In this document: positions 26,249 through 36,025 of the stretch, piece by piece
Numbering within the stretch: the first letter of the stretch is position 1
Layout of the letters: every line of letters begins with the position of its first letter
NCBI RefSeq assembly: GCF_026168515.1
Contig: NZ_CP093443.1
Location: forward strand, 2,604,001 to 2,668,000
From: Brevibacterium spongiae
GTDB lineage: Bacteria > Actinomycetota > Actinomycetes > Actinomycetales > Brevibacteriaceae
Direction of reading: 5' to 3'
Length of the DNA: 64,000 bases
Program-made: the position numbers and the translations under genes
The notes under the pieces: generated by a model
Database searches by the model: none
The model's input: only the letters and a program-made list of their open reading frames with translations
Told to the model about the DNA's origin: nothing

Positions 26249-26923
26249 TCACGTCCACGATCCGGTGCCGCACAGCGACCGCACTTCGTGGATGCGTTCG
26301 TCGAAGTCGAGCTCGACGCCGCCCATTCGTGCACCCTGGTCGACGAGGAGGCGCACCCCGGCCGCGAGCACGGACAGATTCGCGTGCATGCTCTCGGCCC
26401 GGGCGCACAGGTTCAGCAGAGCATCCGTGTCCATGGCGAAGTCTCCGGGTGTGGCGGTGAGCGCGGAGACAACTTCGGAGTCGAAGTCTGCGGCTCCATC
26501 GACCGGTGCCAATGGGGCGTCGGCGGCCGAGGCTCCGGACAGGTCGATGGGCACCAGCAGGTTCGCACTCGACCCGACCGGGCCGACCGTGACTCCGGCG
26601 GCGTGAGCGTGAAGGAGTGCGACGATGATCGCGGAGTCGGCCGCCTCGGCGAGGTCGCGTTCGGTGTCCGTGAGGGATTCGACGGTCTGAACCCAGTCCG
26701 TCCCGGCGAGCAGCCGACCGTTGCGGGTGTCGAGGCCGCGGTCGATGCCCCATCCGCCGAGTCCGGCCACGGGCGGCAGAGACTCGACCGGCAGCGCCCA
26801 CGAATCCTGGGCGCGCAGGACGCCGTGGATCGTGGCGCGCAGCCGGCCGATCCGGTCGGATTCGCTGCGGTCGATGTCGTCAAGCAGCACGGGTGCTGCC
26901 GGAATGATGGCGAAGCGGCCCAT
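26249..26923 (-). CDS. Class III extradiol dioxygenase-like protein between miaA and miaB
   Basis: 224 residues from ATG 26923, one base from the miaB stop. RFAIIPAAPVLLDDI resembles the first strand of LigB-type dioxygenases (normally AxxPHPPxL, with the His of the metal site); here the histidines are missing, so catalysis is doubtful. SAIIVALLHAHAAGVTVGPV and ALLNLCARAESMHANLSVLA continue the fold. Proteins of this kind sit between miaA and miaB in many actinobacteria; role unknown, possibly tRNA-related by context. The longer upstream frame overlaps miaB and is noncoding. Confidence 0.75.
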   Translation of the reverse strand: MGRFAIIPAAPVLLDDIDRSESDRIGRLRATIHGVLRAQDSWALPVESLPPVAGLGGWGIDRGLDTRNGRLLAGTDWVQTVESLTDTERDLAEAADSAIIVALLHAHAAGVTVGPVGSSANLLVPIDLSGASAADAPLAPVDGAADFDSEVVSALTATPGDFAMDTDALLNLCARAESMHANLSVLAAGVRLLVDQGARMGGVELDFDERIHEVRSLCGTGSWT

Positions 26924-26924
26924 C

Positions 26925-28418
26925 TCAGCCGCGGGGGCGGATGGTCGGCATTCCGAGGTTCGTCGACCCGCCGGACTGTCCGGGTGCGGGTGCCCCGCAG
27001 CTGTCGGCCTGTGCACGGTCATAGGCGTCGCCGGCGCGGGACGGGCGCACCGAGTATCCGGAATCGGCGAGCAGGAAGTAGGGCTTCGCCTCGGTGACGG
27101 TGGCGGTGACGAAGTCGCCCGGGCGGGGCATCGGGGCGCCGTCGGGAATGCCGACGTGGACGAGTCGATTGTCGGCAGCGCGGCCGCTCAGGCGTGGGGA
27201 GTCATCGTGCGGCAGCTTAGTCACGAGGACCTCGACCTCACGGCCGATCTGGTTCGTGTTCTCCTCCCAGGCGATCTCGTCCTGGAGTGCCGTGAGGCGT
27301 TCGAAGCGTTCCTGGACGACGTCCTTCGGGATCTGGTCCTCCATGGTCGCGGCAGGGGTGCCCGGGCGGATCGAGTATTGGAAGGTGAAGGCCTGGGAGA
27401 AGCGGGCGCGGCGGACGATGTCCATGGTGCCTTGGAAGTCCTCTTCGGTCTCTCCGGGGAAGCCGACGATGATGTCGGTGGTGATGGCGGCGTTCGGGAT
27501 GCGTTCGCGCACGCTGTCGAGGATGTTCATGAATCGCTTCGTCCGGTAGGACCGGCGCATCGATTTGAGGATCGTGTCCGAACCCGACTGCAGCGGCATG
27601 TGCAGCTGGGGCATGACTGTGGGGGTCTCGGCCATCGCCTCGATGACGTCGTCGGAGAACGCGGCCGGGTGGGGGCTGGTGAAGCGGACGCGTTCGATGC
27701 CGTCGACGTTGCCGACGGCGCGCAGCAGCTTCGCGAAGGCGCCCTTGTCGCGGAATTCCGCGCCGTAGGAGTTGACGTTCTGTCCGAGCAGGGTGACTTC
27801 GACTACTCCGTCGGCGACGAGTGCTTCGACTTCGGCGAGGATGTCGCCGGGGCGGCGGTCCTTCTCCTTGCCGCGCAGGCTGGGCACGATGCAGAAGGTG
27901 CAGGTGTTGTTGCAGCCGACCGAGATCGACACCCACCCGGAGTGCTGGGATTCGCGGCGGCTGGGCAGAGTGGAGGGGAAGACGTCGAGGCTTTCGAGGA
28001 TCTCGACCTGGGCTTCTTCGTTGTGGCGGGCGCGTTCGAGCAGCGCCGGCAGGGAGCCCATGTTGTGGGTGCCGAAGACGACGTCGACCCACGGGGCCTT
28101 CTTGACGATGGTGTCCCGGTCCTTCTGCGCCATGCATCCGCCGACGGCGATCTGCAGGCCGGGGTGGTTCTCCTTGACCTTCGCGAGCTGGCCGAGGTTG
28201 CCGTAGAGGCGGTTGTCGGCGTTCTCACGCACCGCACAGGTGTTGAAGACGACGACATCGGCTTGGTCGTCGGTGTTGGCCTGAACGTAGCCGGCGTCGT
28301 CGAGGAGTCCGGAGAGTCGCTCGGAATCGTGTACGTTCATCTGACATCCGTAGGTCTTCACCTCGTAGCTGCGGGGTGTGGTCTCGGGTGTCACCGGGGA
28401 TTCAATCAGTTCAGTCAT
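26925..28418 (-). CDS. miaB: tRNA-2-methylthio-N6-dimethylallyladenosine synthase
   Basis: 497 residues, radical SAM methylthiotransferase. The N-terminal cluster cysteines are Cys25, Cys61 and Cys95; the radical SAM CxxxCxxC is Cys169, Cys173, Cys176 ([11 protein letters not shown]). A TRAM domain with [16 protein letters not shown] is near the C-terminus. Adds a methylthio group to i6A37 using SAM and iron-sulfur clusters. ATG; TAGAAT lies nine bases upstream, so an internal promoter is possible just beyond the recX repeats. A 40-residue Gly/Pro-rich tail follows TRAM. Confidence 0.95.
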   Translation of the reverse strand: MTELIESPVTPETTPRSYEVKTYGCQMNVHDSERLSGLLDDAGYVQANTDDQADVVVFNTCAVRENADNRLYGNLGQLAKVKENHPGLQIAVGGCMAQKDRDTIVKKAPWVDVVFGTHNMGSLPALLERARHNEEAQVEILESLDVFPSTLPSRRESQHSGWVSISVGCNNTCTFCIVPSLRGKEKDRRPGDILAEVEALVADGVVEVTLLGQNVNSYGAEFRDKGAFAKLLRAVGNVDGIERVRFTSPHPAAFSDDVIEAMAETPTVMPQLHMPLQSGSDTILKSMRRSYRTKRFMNILDSVRERIPNAAITTDIIVGFPGETEEDFQGTMDIVRRARFSQAFTFQYSIRPGTPAATMEDQIPKDVVQERFERLTALQDEIAWEENTNQIGREVEVLVTKLPHDDSPRLSGRAADNRLVHVGIPDGAPMPRPGDFVTATVTEAKPYFLLADSGYSVRPSRAGDAYDRAQADSCGAPAPGQSGGSTNLGMPTIRPRG

Positions 28419-28439
28419 GGCGCACCCATTCTAGCCGTT

Positions 28440-28518
28440 GTCCGGCACAGGGTCAGTCTTCGGCGGCACCGGGTCAGTCTTCGGCGGCACCGGGTCAGTC
28501 CTCGGCGGCACCGGGTCA
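28440..28518 (-). repeat. 21-bp tandem repeat starting at the recX stop codon
   Basis: Reading the minus strand, the last recX codons GAA GAC TGA and the following CCCGGTGCCGCC recur about four times with near-perfect identity and a final TGTGCC variant. Each 21-bp unit carries a TGA in the same frame as the recX stop. Confidence 0.85.
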
Positions 28519-29487
28519 GTCTTCGGCGAGGACCTCGCGGGTGACCTTGATGCAGATCCCTGAGGGGAAGCCGCGGCGGGCGAGCATGCCAAGGATTCGG
28601 CGCTCACGCACGTGGTGTTCGAGACGCCTGGTCGATGCGGCCTTCTTCGCGGCGACTTCGCGGGCGAGCTCTTCTTCGCCGTCGACTTCAGCAACGGCGT
28701 CAGCGGCGAGTTCGGGGCTGATGCCCTTCTTGCTGAGCTCTCGTTTGAGCACGGAGCGGGAGAGCTTCCGGTTCTCCCGCTGGGCGCGGACGAATCGGTG
28801 GGCGAACTCTTCGTCGTTGAGCAGCTTGGAGTTCTGCAGCTTCTCGATGAGCACGTCGACGGCTTCGGGCATGAGGTCGCGTTTGAGCAGCTTCTTGCGC
28901 AGCTCATCGCTGGAGTGGTCGCGCATGGCGAGCATGTTCATGGCCGTCTTCTTCGCATGCGCGTAGTCGGCGTCGAAATCGGGGGCATCGTCTTCGTCGT
29001 CGAAGCTCAGCCCTGGACCGGCAGCAAAATCAGGCGGGCCGTCGTCGTCAGCGCCGTCGACGAAATCCGGTGCCTGCGCGAAACCGGGTGCCTGAGCAAA
29101 ATCGGGGGCGTCGACGAAGTCGGGAAGCGCCTCGGTGCCGCCTTCGACCCACCCGCTGTCCGGATCGCTCTGCTGACGCTTGCGACCCGCTGTTCTCTTC
29201 TTCGTGCGCGGCGATGTCTGCGAAGACTTCTGTGAAGATTTCCGCGACGACTTCCGCGGTGCAGGGTCCGCGTCGATGTCGGAGAGCCCGGCGAAGAAGC
29301 CGGCTTCACCCTCGGCATGGCGCTGATCGATCTCCGAGATCGCGCTGCGCAGCTGCGTGAGGGTTTCGGCCTGACCGGATCCAGCCTGACCGGTTCCGGC
29401 CTGACCTGACTCCCCCGCACCGACCCGTTCGGCCGGTGCGGAGGACTCGACGTCAGACGTCGGGGTGTCAGGAGACTTCGACGTCAT
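28516..29487 (-). CDS. recX: Regulatory protein RecX with long disordered N-terminus
   Basis: 323 residues, about twice the usual 150-170. The RecX core begins about residue 175: [60 protein letters not shown] and [14 protein letters not shown]. The first 170 residues are low complexity: Gly/Gln/Thr-rich, then a basic [12 protein letters not shown] patch, then repeated APDF-type acidic segments. RecX caps and disassembles RecA filaments. Start overlaps recA's end by 20 bases; a shorter start further in cannot be excluded. Confidence 0.9.
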   Translation of the reverse strand: MTSKSPDTPTSDVESSAPAERVGAGESGQAGTGQAGSGQAETLTQLRSAISEIDQRHAEGEAGFFAGLSDIDADPAPRKSSRKSSQKSSQTSPRTKKRTAGRKRQQSDPDSGWVEGGTEALPDFVDAPDFAQAPGFAQAPDFVDGADDDGPPDFAAGPGLSFDDEDDAPDFDADYAHAKKTAMNMLAMRDHSSDELRKKLLKRDLMPEAVDVLIEKLQNSKLLNDEEFAHRFVRAQRENRKLSRSVLKRELSKKGISPELAADAVAEVDGEEELAREVAAKKAASTRRLEHHVRERRILGMLARRGFPSGICIKVTREVLAED

Positions 29488-30559
29488 CCGTCTGTGCCTC
29501 TTCGACAGCCTCGGCGCCTTCCTCAGGTTCGTCGACCTTGATGAGACCCAGCTTGTGCTTGATCTTCAACTCGATCTCCTCGGCGAGGCCGGGGTTGTCG
29601 CGGAGGAAGTTGCGGACGTTCTCCTTGCCCTGACCCAGCTGGTCACCGTCGTATGTGAACCAGGAGCCGGACTTGCGGATGATGCCGTTGTCGACGCCCA
29701 TATCGATGAGGCTGCCCTCGCGGGAGATGCCGTGACCGTAGAGGATGTCGAACTCTGCCTGCTTGAACGGCGGAGCGACCTTGTTCTTCACGATCTTCGC
29801 CCGGGTCCGGTTGCCGACCGCGTCCTGGCCCTCCTTGAGGGTTTCGATGCGGCGGACGTCGATGCGCACGGAGGCGTAGAACTTCAGCGCCTTACCACCC
29901 GAGGTGGTCTCCGGTGAACCGAAGAAGACGCCGACCTTCTCACGCAGCTGGTTGATGAAGATCGCGGTGGTCTTCGACTGTGCGAGGGCACCGGTGATCT
30001 TACGCAGAGCCTGCGACATCAGACGAGCCTGCAGACCAACGTGGCTGTCGCCCATCTCGCCTTCGATTTCAGCCTTGGGCACGAGTGCTGCGACGGAGTC
30101 GATGACGATGACATCGAGCGCGCCGGAGCGGATGAGCATATCGGCGATCTCGAGTGCCTGCTCACCGGTGTCCGGCTGCGAGACGAGCAGCTGGTCGGTG
30201 TCGACGCCGAGCTTCTTCGCATACTCCGGATCCAGAGCGTGCTCGGCATCGATGAACGCAGCGATGCCGCCGCCCTTCTGCGCGTTGGCCACTGCGTGCA
30301 GGGCCACGGTCGTCTTACCGGAGGATTCCGGACCGTAGATCTCCACGACGCGACCGCGCGGGAGGCCGCCGATGCCCAGAGCGATGTCGAGGGCTACCGA
30401 GCCGGTCGGGATGGAGGCGATGGGTTCGCGAACACCCTCACCCAGACGCATGATCGCGCCCTTGCCGTAGTTGCGATCGATCTGCCCCAGCGCGGCGTCG
30501 AGTGCCTTCGACTTGTCGCCGCCGGTAGGGATCTGGAGGTTCTTGGGTGTACGTGCCAT
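29468..30559 (-). CDS. recA: Recombinase RecA
   Basis: 363 residues from ATG 30559 with GAGGAG upstream. Walker [13 protein letters not shown] (about 76-84 for the P-loop), Walker [18 protein letters not shown], loop L2 [19 protein letters not shown], and the acidic C-terminal tail. Forms ssDNA filaments, exchanges strands and triggers LexA cleavage. Heads the recA-recX unit and possibly the genes down to miaA. Preceded by a candidate LexA site at 30704-30715. Confidence 0.98.
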   Translation of the reverse strand: MARTPKNLQIPTGGDKSKALDAALGQIDRNYGKGAIMRLGEGVREPIASIPTGSVALDIALGIGGLPRGRVVEIYGPESSGKTTVALHAVANAQKGGGIAAFIDAEHALDPEYAKKLGVDTDQLLVSQPDTGEQALEIADMLIRSGALDVIVIDSVAALVPKAEIEGEMGDSHVGLQARLMSQALRKITGALAQSKTTAIFINQLREKVGVFFGSPETTSGGKALKFYASVRIDVRRIETLKEGQDAVGNRTRAKIVKNKVAPPFKQAEFDILYGHGISREGSLIDMGVDNGIIRKSGSWFTYDGDQLGQGKENVRNFLRDNPGLAEEIELKIKHKLGLIKVDEPEEGAEAVEEAQTDDVEVS

Positions 30560-30703
30560 GACGTCTCCTCTTCGTTGCTTTTCCTTTGAGACCAAGGCTA
30601 GAAGATGGCACTGACATAACGACAGAGGAAGGATCTCCCCCGTGGATAACCAGCCACTCGATGTCACAGGTCCCGTGATTCCTCACCAGGATAACCCACA
30701 TGG

Positions 30704-30715
30704 GAACAGGTGTTC
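30704..30715. promoter_or_regulatory. SOS box upstream of recA
   Basis: GAACAGGTGTTC, the GAAC-N4-GTTC LexA core, about 145 bases upstream of the recA start codon. The adjacent sequence on the minus strand (TATAGAAC... and TTATCC downstream) leaves room for an overlapping promoter. Confidence 0.75.
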
Positions 30716-30839
30716 TATATATTCGGGTGTGTCGCGTGTTTCATTCGAGCGCGCCGCCGAAGCAAGGGGCGCACAGCCGGGGCAAAAGCCACTCCGCCAG
30801 GCAGCGAACGCCGCCTAGGCAAGGGACGACTCCGGCCGT

Positions 30840-31067
30840 TCAGAACGGTGTCGCTCGAGGTTTCTCTTTGCCCAGTCGACGCGATTCGGGCACGCCCATG
30901 GAATCGCATACAGCGATCCAGATGTCGCGGGGTTCGACTCCGGCGGAGAATGCCTCTTCGGCGGTGCGGGAGCCGAGCGAGCTCAGGGTGAGATCGGTGT
31001 GCAGGGACGCGGCACGCGCCTCACCGAACTCCTCGTTCATGAGGATCCAGTAGAGCGTATGCCGCAT
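30840..31067 (-). CDS. DUF3046 protein
   Basis: 75 residues: RHTLYWILMNEEFGEARAAS, LSSLGSRTAEEAFSAGVEPR and DIWIAVCDSMGVPESRR, matching the actinobacterial DUF3046 family usually located upstream of recA. Function unknown. Shares one base with the preceding regulator gene, so translated with it. Confidence 0.88.
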   Translation of the reverse strand: MRHTLYWILMNEEFGEARAASLHTDLTLSSLGSRTAEEAFSAGVEPRDIWIAVCDSMGVPESRRLGKEKPRATPF

Positions 31068-31396
31068 CAGGGCTTAGCGGCCAGGCGTGGAGCAGAGTAG
31101 CCCTCGGGATGCCCGAGGATCTTGTCCGACAGTTCCTGCGGAATGGTGTCGGGAATCTGCACTCCCTCTTCGAGGGCGAAGCGATCGGACACTGCGGACA
31201 GCAGTGCCGACAGCGGCAGGTCGAGTGCTTCACAGATGGCCGACAGCAGCTCCGAGGAGGCTTCCTTCTGTCCGCGTTCGATCTCGCTGAGGTAGCCCAG
31301 CGATACGCTGGCACCGGTGGAGACGTCACGCAGGGTGCGGCCTTGACGACGGCGGGCGGAACGTAGCGCGTCGCCGATTTCGACTCTCAGTAACAT
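31067..31396 (-). CDS. XRE-family regulator, ClgR-like
   Basis: 109 residues: [20 protein letters not shown] and [20 protein letters not shown] form a canonical Cro/CI HTH; a short C-terminal tail follows. In actinobacteria this position between cinA and recX/recA holds ClgR (PopR), activator of clpP and other proteolysis genes. The hydrophobic last residues (PRLAAKP) could serve as a degradation signal, as ClgR is a Clp substrate; inference. TTG/ATG start near 31396 is followed by [10 protein letters not shown]; the start is uncertain by a few codons. Confidence 0.85.
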   Translation of the reverse strand: MLLRVEIGDALRSARRRQGRTLRDVSTGASVSLGYLSEIERGQKEASSELLSAICEALDLPLSALLSAVSDRFALEEGVQIPDTIPQELSDKILGHPEGYSAPRLAAKP

Positions 31397-31573
31397 AACG
31401 CGGCCCTCCCTTTGTCAGCGCGTCCCGTCGTGGTAGTTCCAATAACCTTACAACCTGGCCGTGACACAGCACCAACCTGGTGCCCCGAGCGGATGGTATT
31501 GCCAGTCCATTCGAAGGCTTCGGAGAAATTCAGTCTGATGGTCATCACTCGGTCAACCTCCCCGGCGACGAAG

Positions 31574-32110
31574 TTATTCCCCGGCCTGTCCGCCGGCCGG
31601 ACCGAAGGCGAGTTCTGTGACGAATTCGTCGAGGTTGACCGCCATCGCCGCAACGGTCTGGGCGCGGATGGCATTCCGGTCGCCGCTGAACTCGTGTTCG
31701 AACACCTTGGCCTTGCCGCCGAAGGCAATCGCCGTGTAGACGAGTCCGACCGGTTTGCCGTCCTGCGGGTCGGGCCCGGCCACCCCCGTGCACGAGATCC
31801 CGATGTCGGCGACGCATCTGCCTGCTGTTCCCACAGCCATCTGCGCGGCGACGACGGGATCGATGGGGCCGGTCTCCTCGAGGTGGTCGGCGTCGACTCC
31901 GGCGAGGCTGGATTTCAGGTCGGTGGCATAGGTGACGAGTCCCCCGCGCACCACCGCCGAGGCACCGGGCACGTCGACGAGCGAGGCGACGAATCGCCCT
32001 CCGGTCAGCGACTCCGCCGAGGCCAGCGAGAGCCCCAGCCGGGTGCAGGTGGTGATGATGTTCCGATTCGTGGAGAAGAGCTCGGACTCAGGCACGCTGA
32101 GTGCCTCCAC
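31574..32110 (-). CDS. CinA C-terminal domain protein / nicotinamide-nucleotide amidase
   Basis: 178 residues, only the CinA-C (PncC) domain: SLASAESLTGGRFVASLVDV, VRGGLVTYATDLKSSL, GISCTGVAGPDPQDGKPVGL. The catalytic Ser/Lys/Thr area is in ESLTGG and CTGVAGP. Hydrolyses NMN to nicotinic acid mononucleotide. Start overlaps the pgsA end by 23 bases, so cotranslated; a GTG at 32110 is used, with possible later starts. Confidence 0.9.
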   Translation of the reverse strand: MEALSVPESELFSTNRNIITTCTRLGLSLASAESLTGGRFVASLVDVPGASAVVRGGLVTYATDLKSSLAGVDADHLEETGPIDPVVAAQMAVGTAGRCVADIGISCTGVAGPDPQDGKPVGLVYTAIAFGGKAKVFEHEFSGDRNAIRAQTVAAMAVNLDEFVTELAFGPAGGQAGE

Positions 32111-32738
32111 CGGCCTTCGCCTCCCGGTAGGTCTTCGCCGCCTGCACGCAGTAGTCGATTCCGGTCACGAGCGTGACGACGATGGCCGCGGTCATGATGA
32201 CCCAGGCGAGGATGAGCAGGATGAAGGTGACGACGGACGGCACCACGTTCGCCAGCGGGTAGAGGAGCAGGAACAGTCCGATCGCGACGGTCTGCAGCAC
32301 CGTCTTGATCTTTCCGCCGCGGGAGGCGGGCATGACGATGATGCGGATCATGAAGAACCGGAGCACGGTGATGCCGAGTTCGCGCACGAGGATGATCACC
32401 GGCACCCACCAGGGCAGTTCGACGATGACAGCGAGTCCGATGAGGGCGGCGGCCATGAGCGATTTGTCGGCGATCGGATCGGCGATCTTGCCGAAGTTCG
32501 TCACGAGGTTGTATTTGCGTGCCAGATCGCCGTCGATCTTGTCGGTGAGCATCGCCAGCAGGAACACGACGAGTGCCCACCACCGGGTCGTCACATCGTC
32601 GCCGCCATTGGCCAAGAGGAGGACAAGGAAGACGGGCACCATGAGGATCCGCAGCACAGTGAGTGCGTTCGGAACGTTCCATGGGCTCGGTTCTGCGGCG
32701 GGCTGCTGAGAGGCTCCGGCCTCGACTCGATCGTTCAC
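32088..32738 (-). CDS. pgsA: CDP-diacylglycerol-glycerol-3-phosphate 3-phosphatidyltransferase
   Basis: 216 residues. The CDP-alcohol phosphotransferase motif D-x2-D-G-x2-A-R-x8-G-x3-D-x3-D appears as DKIDGDLARKYN then GKIADPIADK. Several hydrophobic helices (VLRILMVPVFLVLLLANGGD, WWALVVFLLAMLTD). Makes phosphatidylglycerol phosphate from CDP-diacylglycerol in the inner membrane. The first about 25 residues are polar and dispensable-looking. First gene of the pgsA-cinA-clgR-DUF3046 group. Confidence 0.95.
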   Translation of the reverse strand: MNDRVEAGASQQPAAEPSPWNVPNALTVLRILMVPVFLVLLLANGGDDVTTRWWALVVFLLAMLTDKIDGDLARKYNLVTNFGKIADPIADKSLMAAALIGLAVIVELPWWVPVIILVRELGITVLRFFMIRIIVMPASRGGKIKTVLQTVAIGLFLLLYPLANVVPSVVTFILLILAWVIMTAAIVVTLVTGIDYCVQAAKTYREAKAGGGTQRA

Positions 32739-32805
32739 GTCTCCACCCTATCGGAGTGAGCTGGACAGATCATCGTAGCTACCAGGCAGACCAACACAAC
32801 CACAA

Positions 32806-32849
32806 TCGCCGAGGCGGCGCACCGAATCATCGGTGCGCCGCCTCGGCGA
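32806..32849 (-). terminator. Terminator of ftsK containing the CGCCGAGGCGG motif
   Basis: TCGCCGAGGCGGCGCACC (32806-32823) pairs perfectly with GGTGCGCCGCCTCGGCGA (32832-32849), an 18-bp stem with an eight-base loop, 18 bases after the ftsK stop. On the minus strand TTGTGGTTGTG follows. Confidence 0.8.
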
Positions 32850-32866
32850 GGGGTGGGGTTCGATGC

Positions 32867-35785
32867 TCACCTGCCGGTGAGCTGCCAGGCGTCCTCTCCG
32901 CTGGCTTCGACGACCTCGAGTCCGGTCTCCGGATCGACGTCGCCGACGCCGAGGTCCTCGGCGTGGCCGACGCCCTGGGCGTAGCGGTCGGACGAGCCGG
33001 ACCCGTACGACGGGGCCGAGCCGTGGGATGAGTGCCCGTAGTCGTCGTCGAACTCCTCGTCATAGTCCCCGGCCGCCGAGGCGTGCCCGGACTGACCGTG
33101 TCCCTGACCGCTGCCCTGACCGTTGTCGGTCGGGGCATCGGCGGCGGCTCCGCCGGAATCCTCGGGCGGGGTCTCCCCCTTGATGATGGCCAGGGTGCCC
33201 GGCAGGTCGTCGGGACGGACGAGCACATCGCGGGCCTTCGACCCTTCGGAGGGGCCGACGATTCCGCGCGACTCCATGAGGTCCATGAGGCGACCGGCCT
33301 TGGCGAAGCCCACGCGCAGCTTGCGCTGGAGCATCGACGTCGAACCGAACTGCGTCGTGACGACCTGTTCGATCGCCTGGAGCAGCAGCTCGAGGTCGTC
33401 TCCGATGTCCTCGTCGATCTGCTTCTTCGGCGCCTCGACGGCGACGTCTTCGCGGTAGTTCGGTTTGAGCTGGCCCTTGACGTGTTCGACGACCTTCTCG
33501 ATCTCGGACTCGTTGACCCAGGCGCCCTGGACACGCATCGGCTTGGCCGCACCCATCGGCAGGAACAGGGCATCACCCTGGCCGATGAGCTTCTCCGCGC
33601 CGGGCTGGTCGAGCACGACGCGAGAGTCGGCCAGCGACGAGGTCGCGAACGCCAGGCGCGAGGGCACGTTGGCCTTGATGAGGCCGGTGACGACGTCGAC
33701 GCTGGGTCGCTGGGTGGCGAGCACCAGGTGGATGCCGGCGGCACGGGCCAGCTGGGTGATGCGCTGGATCGAGGCCTCGACGTCGCGCGGGGCGACCATC
33801 ATGAGGTCGGCGAGCTCGTCGACGACCACGAGCAGGTACGGGTACGGCTGGAGGACGCGTTCGGAACCGGCGGGCGGCTGGATCCGGCCTTCCCGGACGG
33901 CCTTGTTGAACTCCTTGACGTGCTTGAATCCGTAGTTCGCGAGGTCGTCGTAGCGGGCGTCCATTTCGCGCACGACCCATTCGAGCGCCTCGGCGGCCTT
34001 CTTCGGGTTCGTGATGATCGGGGTGATGAGGTGCGGGATGCCCTCGTAGATCGTGAGCTCCACGCGCTTGGGGTCGACGAGGATCATGCGGACCTCGTCG
34101 GGGGTGGCGCGCATCATGATCGAGGTGATCATCGAGTTCACGAAGCTCGACTTACCGGCACCGGTGGCACCGGCGACGAGCAGGTGGGGCATCTTCGAGA
34201 GGTCGGCGACGACGAATCCGCCTTCGACGTCCTTGCCCACGCCCATGACCATCGGGTGGTCGGTCTTGCGGGCGGCCTTCGAGCGCAGCACATCGCCGAG
34301 GGCGACGTTCTCACGGTCGGAGTTCGGGATCTCGATGCCGATCGCCTTCTTGCCGGGGATCGGCGAGAGGATGCGGACATCGGCGCTGGCCACCGCGTAG
34401 GCGATGTTCTTCGACAGCGCAGTGACCTTCTCGACCTTGGTACCGGCACCCAGTTCCACCTCGTAGCGGGTGACCGTGGGTCCGCGGGAGAACCCGGTGA
34501 CCTGAGCGTCGATCTTGAACTGCTCGAGCACATCGCGCAGGGCTTCGACGACGCGGTCGTTGGCCTCGGAGCGCTCCTTCGCGGGAGGTCCGGGCTGGAG
34601 GTTGTCCGAGGCGGGCAGGGTGTAGGTGACGTCACCGGCCAGGGTGAGCTGCTCGACGCGTTCGGGCAGCTGCTCCGTGGGCGGCGGCGCGGGAGCGTTG
34701 GTCGTGGGAACCGGCGCCGGCGCCGAGGCGGCAGCGGGCTCGGACTTCTTCGCCTGGGCGTCGTCGTCCATGCCGATGGTCTTCTTGAGCTCGGCCATCT
34801 CGCGTTCGGCCTTGGTCGGGCGACGCTGGCCGGGCTTGAGCTTCGGTTCGGTCTCGATGACCGTGGTGTCGGCCTCTTCGTCGTTGACGTCATCCTCGTG
34901 GATGTAGGCCTTGTCGTAGGCCTTCGTCACGGCGTCGTCATCGGTCCCCGATTCGTCGGAATCGGGGATCTCGGTCTTCTTCTTCCGGCTGCGGCGCTTG
35001 GCGCCCATGACGGGTTTGAGGCTCGAGGTGCGACCGTTCTCGGCGACGAGGTCGGTCTGGGACTTCTCGGAATCAGCCGCCTCGGAGTCTGGGCGTGCTC
35101 CTCCGGTCAGGCGCCAGTAGAGGTCGGTCAGGCGCTTCGGGATCGCGCGGACCGGGGTGGCGGTGATGACGAGCAGGGAGAAGAGTCCGAGCAGGACGAG
35201 CAGCGGCACCGCCACGTAGACGGTGGTGGCCGTTGTCAGGGGTGAGGAGATGACGAAGCCCAGGGCGCCGCCGCCGTTGGCCATGGCCTCACGGGTGTTG
35301 ACGAAGCTGGGGTTGCCGGCCGCGATGTGGGCCAGGCCCGAGGCGGACAGCAGCAGGAAGATCCCGCCGATGAGGATCCGATTGTTGCCGCGGTTGTCGT
35401 CGCCGCGGAGGAACAGGCGGATCGAATAGCAGACGAACACGATCGGCAGTGCCAGGGCCACTCGGCCGAAGGTTCCTTCGACGATCGAGCGCACGACGTC
35501 GCTGATCGCGCCGGGGATGTTCCACCACTCGAAAGCGGCGATGATGATCGAAAGCCCGATGAGGAAGAACGCTGTGCCGTCCCGCTTCGTCGGTGACTGA
35601 TCGGTCGGTTCGTCGCTGAGGGTCTTTCGCGCACGGTTTCCGGCCATGTGGGCCACTCCATTCCACGCACCGGTGACAACGTTTGTCCCGGGTTCTTCGG
35701 TCCCCGCTTGACCGGACCGACCAGCGTTTTTGCGCGCTGTGCGTTTACCGGAACCAGAAGCGGGGGAAGTCGTTCTGGTCGCCAT
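32867..35785 (-). CDS. ftsK: DNA translocase FtsK
   Basis: 972 residues from ATG 35785; an upstream ATG (35794) is possible. N-terminal four or five membrane helices (FFLIGLSIIIAAFEWW, VALALPIVFVCYSIRLFL, LLVLLGLFSLLVITA). A charged linker of about 300 residues is followed by the motor: VVADLSKMPHLLVAGATGAG with Walker A GATGAGKSS, Walker B LLVVVDELADLMM, and the DNA-reading gamma winged helix LQRKLRVGFAKAGRLMDLME. After gamma comes a Gly/His/Ser-rich tail. Anchored at the septum, it pumps chromosomes and activates XerCD. TAAGAT (minus, 35793-35798) seven bases before the ATG suggests a leaderless mRNA. Confidence 0.96.
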   Translation of the reverse strand: MATRTTSPASGSGKRTARKNAGRSGQAGTEEPGTNVVTGAWNGVAHMAGNRARKTLSDEPTDQSPTKRDGTAFFLIGLSIIIAAFEWWNIPGAISDVVRSIVEGTFGRVALALPIVFVCYSIRLFLRGDDNRGNNRILIGGIFLLLSASGLAHIAAGNPSFVNTREAMANGGGALGFVISSPLTTATTVYVAVPLLVLLGLFSLLVITATPVRAIPKRLTDLYWRLTGGARPDSEAADSEKSQTDLVAENGRTSSLKPVMGAKRRSRKKKTEIPDSDESGTDDDAVTKAYDKAYIHEDDVNDEEADTTVIETEPKLKPGQRRPTKAEREMAELKKTIGMDDDAQAKKSEPAAASAPAPVPTTNAPAPPPTEQLPERVEQLTLAGDVTYTLPASDNLQPGPPAKERSEANDRVVEALRDVLEQFKIDAQVTGFSRGPTVTRYEVELGAGTKVEKVTALSKNIAYAVASADVRILSPIPGKKAIGIEIPNSDRENVALGDVLRSKAARKTDHPMVMGVGKDVEGGFVVADLSKMPHLLVAGATGAGKSSFVNSMITSIMMRATPDEVRMILVDPKRVELTIYEGIPHLITPIITNPKKAAEALEWVVREMDARYDDLANYGFKHVKEFNKAVREGRIQPPAGSERVLQPYPYLLVVVDELADLMMVAPRDVEASIQRITQLARAAGIHLVLATQRPSVDVVTGLIKANVPSRLAFATSSLADSRVVLDQPGAEKLIGQGDALFLPMGAAKPMRVQGAWVNESEIEKVVEHVKGQLKPNYREDVAVEAPKKQIDEDIGDDLELLLQAIEQVVTTQFGSTSMLQRKLRVGFAKAGRLMDLMESRGIVGPSEGSKARDVLVRPDDLPGTLAIIKGETPPEDSGGAAADAPTDNGQGSGQGHGQSGHASAAGDYDEEFDDDYGHSSHGSAPSYGSGSSDRYAQGVGHAEDLGVGDVDPETGLEVVEASGEDAWQLTGR

Positions 35786-35950
35786 GTCTCTCATCTTAGG
35801 ACGATTCGTGCCTCTTGCCCAGGAAATCCGCAGGTTTCGGCGCGCCATGTCGGGGGTGGGGTGCCTCGTCGGGACGGGTGGGCGACCTGGCTGGGCTGGC
35901 TCCACCGAGCCCCGGCGAGGCGACTATCGAGGTTCCGCGACGTTGAGTGA

Positions 35951-36010
35951 GTTAAATGGGTTCAGATTGCACATTTTCTTCGCGATTTCGGCAATCTGAA
36001 CCCATTTTAC
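35951..36010. repeat. Long palindrome, copy 1 (flanks the ArsR-MFS module)
   Basis: AATGGGTTCAGATTGC (35955-35970) is exactly complementary to GCAATCTGAACCCATT (35991-36006) with a 20-base AT-richer loop. About 17 of the 20 left-arm positions match copy 2 at 38225-38284, and the loops are alike. It may double as a terminator for the ArsR-like gene. Confidence 0.75.
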
Positions 36011-36025
36011 TCGTCGTTCGCGCCT

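Noticed and set aside
26721..28544. 607-codon open frame on the + strand across miaB
   Set aside because: Long only because of high GC; it lies opposite miaB and its neighbour, which carry intact family motifs.
33032..35245. 737-codon open frame opposite ftsK
   Set aside because: Antisense shadow rich in Asp, Gly and Arg; ftsK on the minus strand has all expected domains.
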